A stretch of DNA of 64,000 nucleotides from Undaria pinnatifida (taxonomy: Eukaryota > Sar > Phaeophyceae > Laminariales > Alariaceae). The notes under the pieces are model-generated. The model had not been told where the DNA came from and ran no database searches. It worked only from the letters and a program-made list of their open reading frames with translations. Location of the stretch: assembly GCA_012845835.1 (NCBI GenBank), contig JABAKD010000003.1, forward strand, positions 5,424,870-5,488,869, read 5' to 3'. Shown in pieces: positions 1 to 11,300 of the stretch. Within the stretch, counting starts at the first letter, position 1, and each line of letters starts with the position of its first letter. The position numbers were made by a program, and so were the translations under genes.

Positions 1-220
1 TCGCTGATTGGTTGATTTCCTAAAGAGTTTTTTTCCCAGAGAACGACCATGGGACATTTTTTTTCCAAATTCTACGTCTAAAATTTTGCCAGTCCCAGGC
101 CTAACAGTATATATTGCTAGGGCATGTTTTCACGAGCACCACTAACAAGAGCACCAGACGTGGATCGACATCTACAGGACCACAACATCTTCGACGACAC
201 AGGGGTGGAGGGGAAAATCA

Positions 221-935
221 GGGCGTATAATCGTCCATGAAAAAATAATAATGTGAAAAGAAAGTACAGGCAGATACGTTAAAACTGGAGTAGACCACAC
301 TACCAACCTATTACGCAGGGCATTTCGTGCCTACCTGCCGTCTGCATGATCGCCTGACAACCTCTACCAAACGCAGTAGCATATGCTAACGAAGTAACCT
401 TATTACGCGCGGGCACATCAACCGCTCCTTTCAAAACAATGTTGATTTGCACCTCTCCCCCTCGTGTTCATTAGTGGTGACATAGCATAACCACATCACC
501 TCGCTTGCTGTATTTGTAACATGTATCTCTGTCTTACAATTGGCGACCTCAGAGCTCCACATCGGCACAGTAAAAATCGTGGGCGTAAATTCGTACATGA
601 GCTAATGATAACGGAACAAGGAAGTGCAGGCAGATAAGTTAAAGTTGCGGTAGACCACACTACCAACCTATTACGTAGGGTATTTCGTACTCACCGTCTG
701 CATGATCGCCTCCCAACTTATGCCAAACGGAGTATGACTAACGAAGTAACGTTAGTGAGCGGGTACACCAAGCGTTCCTTTCAAACACTGACGATTTGCA
801 CGTCTCCCCCTCGTGCTCAATGGTGGTGACATTGCATGACCACATCACCTCGCCTGTTGTATTTTGCAATATGTATCTCTCTTATAATTAGCGATGTCAG
901 AGTCCCACACCGGCACGGTGAAATCATGGTAATTA
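221..935. repeat. Tandem duplication, two diverged units of about 360 bp
   Basis: Unit 1 starts at gggcgtataatcgtccatg (221) and unit 2 at gggcgtaaattcgtacatg (581). Matching landmarks recur at this offset: caggcagata, gtagaccacactaccaacc and the gtgacat..cataaccacatcacctcgc stretch. Divergence by substitutions and small indels indicates age. Confidence 0.85.
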
Positions 936-1059
936 CATGGTTGTACCTATCGATTGAAATATCCGATCTTGCGATCCATCATGTACAACGACAGATTGTG
1001 AAGCTATACACTGTATAATAACATCAAATCTGCTACAATAATAAACAATAATACCAAGC

Positions 1060-2071
1060 AGGTGATTAAAAGGGATATATTATCGCTACAACCGTCAGAT
1101 TTGTCCCCTTCAAGGATTTATAGTTTCCGCGCACATATTGAAGTGTCCCGCCCGCCCTCCGCCCCCTCCGATCAATCTTGTTCAAACGCCCCACCTAAAA
1201 TCAAATTCTGCCAGCGTAGTAAACACTACCAGCCAGCTGGTATCACCTCATTATCTTTCTAGCCATCCATGCCGTAGCTCCAATCCATTTCCGCCCCCTC
1301 CCCTCCCCCCCTGTTTTTTCCCCCCGTTCCCTCTTGTTCAAACGACCCACATAAAATCGAAATCGGCCGGAGTAATAAACACTTCTACGCAATTCATATC
1401 ACGCCATTATCTTTCTAGCTATCCATGACGTAGCATTAATTCATCCCCCACCCCCCCACCCCCAACGCCCCCTCCTTCCCCACCACCCGCACCATCGCAT
1501 AGACCTAGCACCACGCGTACAGCAAGCCCCAACATGTATGCGACCTGAACCTGTTAAAAACCCTTTTGCCTCCCCCCCCACCCATTCGAACACTCCGTCC
1601 TCTCCTCACTGGTTGTACGAGTTACAGGATATACATAATGTACTGGTGCATTCCTTCCAAAACCGTCAGATTTATCCCCTTGAAGGATTCATAGTTTCCA
1701 CGCACATTTTGAGTTGCCCCGCCCAGCCCCCCCTCCCCCCCGCGCTCCCTCTTGTTCAAACCCATGCCCCCACGCCTTTAAAAACTCCGCCCTCCCCTCA
1801 CCGGTTATACGACTTACAGGATACACTTGATAAACTCATGCATTTCCTTCCACAGCTGTCAGTTTTTGTCCCTTTCAAAAACGGGTTATATAGCGCACAG
1901 ACTGACCAACATCACTTTGTTGACCCTGGTGGCTACAATGTAGTTCCAAGGGAAGTCACCGACCAATATCCTTAATGAGGACACACAACCCGTAATACGC
2001 GCGATCGGAGTATCACACACAGCTTGCAACGATGAGTTTCGACAAAATCGTCGATCTCACAGCTGGAGTGT
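1060..2071 (-). repeat. Dispersed repeat family A, reverse copy with internal sub-repeats
   Basis: Read on the minus strand from 2071 it gives cactccagctgtgagatcga, then ...tttgtcgaaactcat..gcaagctgtgtgtgatactccgatcgcg. Next come the gggttgtgtgtcctcatta stretch and a G-rich tail ending tgtgcgtggaaactatgaatcc. The same order of blocks occurs at 10990-11370 and 60792-61200. The G-rich part is repeated again around 1660-1810, 1560-1620 and 1060-1440. Confidence 0.8.
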
Positions 2072-2172
2072 ATTTTTATTTTTATAATATATATTGCAGG
2101 AGTAGTATCTTCGCATATTTTAGGAGTACAATAGCGTATCGTAGCAGTACAGCATCGCATTGTAGATGTTAC

Positions 2173-2325
2173 CTGCATGATGTTGTAGATGTCCTCTACC
2201 GTGCGGAAGCCCTCCGTCCACAGCTCCAGCCCCGCGGCTACCTCTAGCTGCGCGAAGCGAGTCTGAAGGTGAAGCTCGATCCCGTCGTTCGTCCACCCCT
2301 CCCACCCGCGCAGGCGGTTCGTCGT
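2173..2325 (-). CDS. eIF3a: eIF3a exon 7 (residues 221-271)
   Basis: Fifty-one codons, phase 0. Contains IELHLQTRFAQLEVAAGLEL followed by WTEGFRTVEDIYNIMQ, equivalent to the family block that precedes the PCI domain. The donor gtaaca is at 2172-2171; the next exon is outside the window. Its acceptor lies inside a degenerate repeat array. Confidence 0.95.
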
Positions 2326-5300
2326 CTGATTGGTCAGCGAAACGAAACAGCGAATGAAAAAAAGTGGCGCGATTGGTTGGGGAAACGACACAACAATACA
2401 AAACAAGCGAAACGATTAGTCACCCAAATGCCATGTCAACAAAAACGAGACGCGATTCGTCGGTGAAACGACGAGTAAAAAAACAACGCGGCGTGATCGG
2501 TCAGCAAAAAAACAAATTCACAAACCGCACAGCAAAAAAAACTACGCGAACCAAGTTGTCAGCGAACTGTCACGTCAGCAGACCAGTCGACGCGATTGGT
2601 CAGCGAAACGACACATTAACAAACCACGCGGCGCGATTCACCATCGAAATCACCCAGCCAACAGCAACACACCACCCTTCTTGATTGGCCGGGGCAACGT
2701 ACAAAGTGCGAAAATCGAGAGACCCGACCTTGTTCCAATTAATGCAGTAGTGTATAGTATGAACATAAAGAATATTCCAAGAGTATTCTACCAAAGACGT
2801 ACCTGTGCGGCGGAGTGCTTCTGCAGGTTGGAGACGTGCTGCCGAAGGGTTTCGCAGAGGCGGCGCAATTCCGTGGTCCTCTCGTACGTCCTGGCCCATG
2901 AAAAAACGGCAAAATTGGCATGTTAAATGCGGCAGGGAACGTCAACCAATATGCGAAAAGGCACCAGAGGGCAACAGCGTTGCGATGAAGGTCGCAGGAG
3001 CTTCCGGCCTCTTGGGGGCAATTCTTAACGAACAGAGATCACGAAAAACCGCGGCCAAAAAAAATGACATTTTCGCGTATTATTTGTAACGGCTTTTGAC
3101 AATGAAAAGCCAATATTACGTTTCCACCTATATTTTGTATTGCTTGTATTAATAATGATGGTATAATTAAACCGATACAAGCTACCGCGCGAAAATACGC
3201 AGAATACCAAAAAAAAAACGCACAAGTTGAACGCCTTGACGCCGTGGCCATTAATACTACAGTACACTAAACGGTGTAGAGGGAAGACGCTACACATAGT
3301 TTGTTTCCGTCCCGAGTCCTCTGTCCAAGAAACATACTAGATGCCCGGAAAACACTAACAGTGGAGGTATACTGACAAACGCTACTGGACTAACCTGCAT
3401 TTTATGTTTGTTATGCTTTGCTCATCCCATTTTTAATGTTCGCACTTTTATTTCTCCTTCTCCCTGTCTATAAAACGCTTTTCAAACCTGCAGAAGTTGA
3501 AGGCCTTGATGCAGGTGGCGTGGTAAACGTGCTCGAGCTTGGTGTTGGTCTTGAGGATGTCCAGCACCGCGCGGTAGGTCTCCCAGAGGAACTTCAGCCA
3601 AGGTACCACCATCTCGCGGTCGGTTCTCTCCTTCTCTCCATCCTCCGTCATTGTGGAAAGCATGATGCTCTCGGGGGTTGCTTCAGCCTCGAGGTCTCCC
3701 ACCTTCGCCGCTTCCATCAGCGACATCTGGTGGGACACATTCAAGTATTGAGGGGTGGGGTGGGGTGGGTCGGTGGGTCGGTGGGTGGGCGGGTCGGTGG
3801 GGATGATTGGATGTGATGGATGAATGTGATGGGTGGATGTGATGGATGGATGCATATATCGACCGATGGATGGGTTCGAGGCTTCTTGGTGCTGTCTCTC
3901 CCTTCGGTTTTCGGATTAATCCTCACTTCTTGTTCTTTCTTCAATTTTGCCTATAGGTATGACTTGCCCTCATCTCTCCGCATGAATAAACAAACACACC
4001 TCAACTGCTGTGCGATGGAAAAACGGAATTGCTACTTTGGTCGCTAACCTGGTCAGCCTTCTTCCTGCTGACGGTGGCGCGCTTCTCCGCCTGGTCCACG
4101 AGATAGTTGATGATCACCTAAGCAGAACATGGGAGGCATGCGGTATGGACAAGATAACTGAAATCAAAACGGAAACTACATACTTCGTGGAAAGCTGCGA
4201 GACGGCGCGGCACTACGACAACACCTAAACGCTAGGCTGCGTTAGCGGACAAGCTCGCTTCGGTCGGCAAAACAGCAAGGAAGCTGTATACACGTATCCC
4301 AATTACAGCTGTACTTCCAACGCCGAAGCACAGCCAAGCCGTCCACACGACGTGGCCCAACTTATAAAAAAAACGGTGAATACATGATCAAATAAGGAAA
4401 ATACAAACGGGTTTGTTAATATATTGGGTAGTTCATGGGTCGACAAACGCCGTCATACAAAAAACGTTTGGCCCAAAGACTGCTACCTCTACCGTGCCGT
4501 GCATGATCGATCTACCCCCGCGTTTCTTACGGGTCATGGTCATCACCCGTCCGGTCAGGAGCTTCCAAAAAATCGCGTGGGTCGAGTCGGCTCGTGTCGG
4601 GTCAGCAGGTAGTTCGCACTCTCATGGGTTGGAACGGATCGGGCCAGGAAGTTTTCATGCCTCACGGGTCGGTTCGGGTTACCCTGACCCGACCCGACCC
4701 GCGAGTGGGGTGACCCGACCCGTGCAAACCCTTGATATTCTCGACCCCCAAACCCTGGCCCTATAAGCCTAGCCCCAAACCACAACAGCGTGTACACCAA
4801 CAACAGACACGTCTGAGAGGAAGCAAAACACCACAGCATACATAAACCCTACTGATCGAGGTGGAGCTCTACGCAAAAACTGTAAAAGACGCGCGCTAAA
4901 CTATAGGTAGCCCTTTTGGGGCAAAAATCATTGTCTAAATGACGGGGCTGGTTGACCCCTTCAGAGGGCCCCAAAATTCTTCCCAATACTAACTTGAAGT
5001 AAATTTGTAAAAAAAAGGGTTTCCAGCAGTGAAGACGTATAAGCTACAGTAGTAAACAAAAACAAAAACGTCCGAATGACATCCTTATTTTTTCCGTTTT
5101 TCGTCGTAGCCCATGGATACCGTTCATCGCGGTGCGCTGTCAGTGTTTTTACTAAAAACTATTATTATTAGTAGCAGGGAGAGGTACAATATGTAGCTAA
5201 TAATATATATATAATAATATATAGCAAATAATATAGAACCCCTTAAGCGAGGATGGCCTCAGGGTATATAGCATGAAAACAAGGTGCACCTGCAGCGTAG

Positions 5301-8300
5301 CATGTATGAAACGTCTGCCTTCAATTTGATTGTACACGGAAATATATACAGTACAAGGTACGGTACAAGGTACAGTACAAGGCACAGTACAAGGCACAGT
5401 ACAAGCTACAGTAATGTTATATAGGATACAGCAGTAGTATTATATATGATACAGTGGGGGTCCCCATTGAGGCGGTGGAGTGGCATTAGTATTACACCAT
5501 AGAGAGCAATACGACCGCCTCATTGGGGGACACCGCCTTAACCACCTTTTTCATCCCAGGTTGAGAGTGGAACTCCCCTGTCGTGCCAAGCGATTTTTAC
5601 GGCCTTCTATCGGGATATCGCCTTACTCAGATCTCTATCGTACTAATACCGCGAATAATAGAATTGCAACAAACAGCTACTACAATCGGTTGCCAAAAAG
5701 CAGGATACTAGGGAGGAAAAAATATCACCCCCAACCTCCACCTTGAAATCCTAAACAAGGAGAAACACAAGACATCGGACGGACAAAAAGAAAACAAGGG
5801 CACCTCGAGCGAACCAGGCGCCTGCTGCTGCGCCATGTTGCGGTACTGGTGCAGGCCATCCTTAGCCTGCCTGTGCTGCTGCAGCTGAACGCAAAGGTCC
5901 ATGTACTTGAGCATGATCGTTTCGTACGCCGTCTGCCATGTCTTGTAGCGCCTGGACGACAATCAAGAAAAGGAGAAAAAAAAAGACGCAACAGCAAAAA
6001 AAATTAGCAAACAAGAAAGAGGAAAACGAAACAAACAAAGAACAGGGCATGTCCCGGTTACGGTTTGGATACCATCATACTTAACAGGATTTTGTCGGAC
6101 GGCACACAGCAAGCACGGCAAATCCAACGTTAAAAAAACGCCTCCTCAGACACATGCTACGATAGGGGTATGCCAGGGTGTTACGCGGATGAGAAACCCC
6201 GACGCCAGTACGGCAGTCTGAAAAACAAATCGGAGATTTTGGGACTTTAATTGTGCTAAAACCGAGAAAATTCAAAATTTTCAACTTCTAATACCTGTTT
6301 TTACAGTGGTGTTTCCTCCCCCCACCCCTGCCTGGGCTTTCCAACAAAGGAGTGTGTCGTTCGAATCATCTTTTTTTGTCGTGGTCCCCTGGGGCTTTGC
6401 TATTTTTTCCCGGGGCTCCTCTCAATCGAGGATCTCGACGCTTACCCCCCTCCAAACAGCTGATTTACACAGTAAGGCAAGTGAGGTAGACAATCCCACG
6501 GTTTCGACTTGACCCCTTCAAACCCCCAAAACCCCTCCCTATACTAACTCCAAGTAACTTTGTCCCCCAAAAGGCTTTCCAGTGGTGAAGGCGTTAAAGT
6601 CGAATACAGCCTTGGCAGACACAATGACACACGGTACTAACAGTATACGAAGTACTAATACAAAAATAGTAATATCAACAGTAGTAATGTTAATAGCAGT
6701 AATAGTGCGGTAAAGGTGATATCCCGATTTTTGTTTCTCAGGATTGTGAGCACATGGGGGTCTCTGTACCATGACACCCCTCTATTAAGAGGGCGATAAA
6801 ACCGATCGTCAAACGATCGTCACCAAAACGACCCGCCAACCCGATGAGTAAATATTGTCATGTCCTGGTTGTAAAACGAAAAAAAATACAACAATAACAT
6901 GGCATTCCAGCAACAATACCTTGCATGAGGAGATTTGTCGCACCCAACCCAAAAACTGATGGTGACAAAAAACGAACATGCAACTCGACGACTAAATCAC
7001 TGAAACGGCGATGACGTCTAGTATAAATAATTCGAAAAACAAAAGTGGTAACGACAAAGAGACCGTCAGACGTAGAGAACGTTTTCACGGTGCCACAGGC
7101 ACTCCGAAGGTGTCCGAAGTATTCCGTAGAATCACCCACTCCCTTTCCAATTCACGACAGAGTTTAAGATGATATTTTAGACACCACAACACCCGTTTAC
7201 CACGTCCATGATGAAAGCATCACTTACTGCCCAAAGATATACTGAAGTACAAGTCAAGTCCCGACCCGTGGCTGGAATCAGGAAGTTAGAAAAAAAATCG
7301 CGGGGGTCGGGTCGGGTCGGGTTGGGTCGGGTCGGGTCGGGTCGGGTCGGGTCGGGTCGGGTCGGGTCGGGTCGGGTCGGGTCGGGTCGGGTCGGGTCGG
7401 GTCGGGTCGGGTAAAGTCAGGCGGTTATAAACTGAGATAGTCCGGTCGCCCCGGTGGCGTATCAGGTTGTCCTCGAGCCTGGTATAGGTCAGCTTCGTGA
7501 GTTCGAATCTCCCCGAGTGCATACTCGTATAAATTCGTGGGGACTTTTTCTTATGCACAAGTTGACTTGCGGAAAGCGCGAGAGCGTGAGTTAGCAACAC
7601 TCAATGAAAAATCGACGAGTAGTGGGATTGCTGAACCCTATGCGCGAAAAATGTTGAAGGCAAGAACCGGGGAGGGAGACGGGACGACACCTGTGACCAC
7701 GGCTTGTCCAGAAGCTGCAAAGTATAAGTGTGCAAAAAAAAAATGATGATGATAAAAAATCTCACAGGTCGGATTGGGTCACGCTGACTCGACCCGTAAC
7801 AAGTGAGTGACTCGACGGGGAAAAACCCTCATGTATGTTTCCAGGGCTTTTCACGTCTCACGGTACGTATCACGGGTCGGGTCCGGTCGGGCCAGTCCAG
7901 GAGGTTTTCAAATTTCACGGGTCGGATCGGGTCACCTTGACCGAACCCGACCCGACCCGACCCGTGAACAAGTGAGTCGATCGTGACAAAGTCCTGCAAC
8001 AAAAAATAAGCATATCAAACACGACCAAGGCACCAGTTCGAGGAAGGTATTTGGACAAATAAGATTGCCAGAAGTAGAGGATACTCTCACGGTGCCAGAG
8101 GGACTTTCCAAGGTGTCCTAAGCATTCTATAGCATCACCCACCCCCTTTTTGGAACATGGGCAAATCCCACCTTTTTTCCACTACGTCAAGGCAACAGCA
8201 AATACCGCTAACGATCACTGAAAAAACCAGAAAAAAATGTCCAGCGTATCTTGAGGCAGTAGTCGGACTAAAAAGAAAGCAAACGTAACCATACGAGAGT

Positions 8301-11300
8301 GTCAGAACTAGAGGATATTCTCACGGTGCCTAGGGAGGCACTCCGAAGGTGTCCTAAGTATTCTGTAGCATCACCCACTCCCACTCCAATTCTCGACAAG
8401 ACTTCAAGATCGCCTTTCTACGGCGCTAACGAGCACAACACCAGACGCATCACGGAAAATACATAGAAGAACGTCGTGCTGACCAGAAGAAAGTCAGAGA
8501 AAAAGAAGGAAAAGCACAGAGGTGGGTCCTCTATTGCACCGGTAAGTGCCAGCCGGAAATGCCACTCCGCATATTGCCATCACCGGTTGTTTCCGTCTCT
8601 GCCCAGCGACTTCACAGGTGCTCTTCGTAGCGGGCAACCGGCACTACTCAACCGGCGCTATAGAGGGATCACTACTGTTACGCAAAAGCGAGTGTCACAA
8701 GTAGAGGATACTCTCACGGTACTAGAGGCCCTCCGAGAGTGTCCTCAGTGTTCTGCAACACTAATTACTCTCTTCTTCAAGCGCGACAGATCTATGCTCC
8801 GTGAATCCATACCCTTTCTATGGCACCGACTATCACGACACCGAAGACCAGTAAAAAACGTGGAAATAGATATTCATGTTTTCCCACCCCATCTATCGTC
8901 TTCGCGCTTCCTCTCCAGAATACCAACCACCTCCAACCCAACTGGCCGGCGTTGCTCCGTGCGGGCCATGCTGCAGTCGTCGCTAAGTTCCGTCAGTTAC
9001 CTATCGTAGTATCCCTTAAGAACGCCTCCCTCATTGAGAACCCCCCCCCCCAAAAAAAAAACGGCCGGGGATACACGAACACTTTTGAAGGGGCGGAGCA
9101 TTTGTAGTTTTTGTTTCTTGTTTCGCTCCCCTACCTTTGAGTTCGCCCCGGGGCGTTATTTTTTCGGCTACTTTTTTGCCACCCCCACGGGGCGATCACG
9201 AAAATACAAGGCATTAATTCCAGCAACATTGTTGTTGCTGTTGTCGTTGGTTGTCGTTGTTAATGCTGCTGTGGTATAGGCTCTTCCCAATAAAAACCTA
9301 CACAACAACGTAAAATCGCGCCCCACCTCGGTACTTGTCTCGACAAACGTACGGCTTGCGATGTCACAACGTGCCGGTACGCAACGTCAACAAGGCGCGC
9401 GGCAACACGCCTAACACCAACTATCAAGGGATACTCTAGCGAACTAGTGCTTATTGATTACGTAAACAGTCCTTTATCCGGGTATACCTACCTTTGGGAA
9501 GGTCCAGGGGCGCATAGAAAAAAAAAAACTTAAAAGGCGCTCCGGGAGGTGTCCTCAAAGGGATACTACGGTATTACCCGCCCCCGACGTCCCGGCAATG
9601 AAAAAAACGGTATTACCCGCCCCCGACGTCCCGGCAATAAAAAAAACGAGAATCTACCGTCTTACAAACGATGGCCATGCATGGCAAGAAATATACCCCC
9701 CTGCTAGGCTGAGCCTCGGTCGGCTCCCACTTTCAAAGTTTTCGGCCGACGAAAAGACGACAACACTTCGGCTAAGACGACAACACTTCGGCTAAGACGA
9801 CAACACTTCGGCTTCGTCGATTTCTGCCGAAATGCTAAAACGCTGCTTCCGGCTGATTTCGGTTGCAAGCTCCGAAAAGGTTGAAAAACACTGGTATCTA
9901 ATATTCCATACTTAGTAGCAGGTAGTGGCAGTAAGCTTGCCTGGTGGTGAAGACGCTGTGGAGCAGCTCGAGGGCGGCAGGCTTGTTGTTGATCGCGATC
10001 AGCTCTGCCGAATAAGAAAGCAAGCGAGATAGAAATGCACAACAGAAGTCACCAGGGGAGTCAACAATAAAGAGGGCAAATAACTACCCAAGAAAGTGAG
10101 CAAGGCATGATACTACTACAGTAGATGGAAGTCCCTCCATAGTGCCTGTCAAATCGCTTGGTACACATGAGACAAACCAGTAGTGGTAGCATGCATGCGC
10201 AGTAGTGCTGGCTGCCCTTATAGTGCCGGTATTTCCCTCGATGGTGCACAAACCGGCATTAAAGAGGACCACTATTGTTCTACAGTACGTCAAGGCCGCA
10301 CGAAATCTAGTGTGTGACGCGTCTCTAAGTACAGCAGTAGCATCGGATATATTCATATGACATTATACCGTAGTGGGAGAAGGGAGAAGGGAAAAGAGAC
10401 TGTTTGGTAACCTTGGATTGGAGTTACATCTATTAATACAAAAGGAGAAAGAGGAACAAAAACTGCGAAGATGATAAATGGGACGAGCAAAAACCAAAAA
10501 AGTGTGTAACAAACACACGAACAGTGGTCTACTGGTCGAGGACGCGCAATGCAATGCCGCGATTGCAACGAACACTACTGTTTGTAGTACTGTAGGATAC
10601 CACCCGTTGCGGACGACCATCTCTTAATAGTCGAAATTGAAATTGGAAGGGATGCTGAATGCAGCAAAATGCAGCTCTTCTACCATGATAGTCGGAGGGT
10701 GCCCAATGTAGCAAAAAAGCATGACAACCGAGAACGCTCCCTCCACGCGGCCATCATGAGTCGAGCACGCTGAAGGCAGATGCAACTCTAACGTTGGGAC
10801 GCGCTCAAGCGCTTCCTCCACGTCTGGCACGACCGACAATCGAGAATGATTCATGTATCATATATGCTTCACGGCACCAACCCCAGAGTGAACGAATTGT
10901 CGGCGACTCATACCTGGAACCTCCACAGCCCTACCGACGGAACTCCATACCAGGTACTTGTATATATTATAAAAAAAAACAAAAAAAAAAACAGTCCAGC
11001 TGTGAGATCGAAGATTTTGTCGAAACTCATCTTTGCAAGCTGTGTGTGATACTCCGATCGCGGGTTTTACGGGTTGTGTGTCCTCATTGAGGATATAGGT
11101 CGGCGACTCCCCTTGCAACTACAGTGTAGCTATCAGGGTCAACAGGGCGATCTCAGTCAGTCTGCGCGCGGGAACTATAAAACCCGTTTCTGAGGGGGAC
11201 GAAATCTGACAGCTGTGGAAGGAAATGCATCAGTTTATCAAGTGAATCCTGTAAGTCGTATAACCGGTGAGGGGAGGGCGGAGTTTTCAAGGGCGTGGGG

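Larger units (their letters stand above)
1..2172 (-). other. eIF3a intron 7 (partial), repeat-filled
   Basis: No further eIF3a exon is recognisable here. Content: a 360-bp tandem duplication (221-935), then C/T-rich degenerate sub-repeats and a reverse-strand copy of dispersed family A (about 1060-2071). The apparent 145-aa open frame at 1538-1975 lies inside this repeat and is not supported as a gene. Confidence 0.6.
4118..5803 (-). other. eIF3a intron 3
   Basis: Holds a degenerate GGGTC/GACCC repeat (about 4560-4735), a family C copy (4955-5050), a 12-bp minisatellite (5351-5410) and a family D copy (about 5450-5645). No coding signal was found. Confidence 0.6.
7080..8860 (+). repeat. Dispersed repeat, four copies (7080-7200, 8083-8155, 8308-8450, 8698-8860)
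   Basis: All copies share agaggata-tctcacggtgcc, then a gcactccgaaggtgtcctaa-type block, then attct-tagcatcacccactcc. Copies 1 and 3 continue together into aattc-cgacaagac and a caccacac-type end. A fragment (9537-9560) lies further on. All are in one intron, suggesting local amplification. Confidence 0.75.
5952..9940 (-). other. eIF3a intron 2 (GC-AG)
   Basis: A 4-kb intron with a GC donor at 9940-9939 and AG acceptor at 5953-5952. Content: family C copy (6508-6600), a (GGGTC)n satellite, a tRNA-derived SINE-like element (7440-7765), at least four copies of the CGGTGCC/GGTGTCC repeat (7080-8860) and small tandem repeats near 9568-9813. Confidence 0.8.

Noticed and set aside
1538-1975. 145-aa plus-strand frame
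   Set aside because: Entirely within the reverse copy of dispersed family A; homologous DNA elsewhere is not open in this frame.
10780-10830. Possible relic of eIF3a exon 1 (minus strand reads EEALERVPT against ENALKRANE)
   Set aside because: Similarity is short and weak; not distinguishable from chance by eye.
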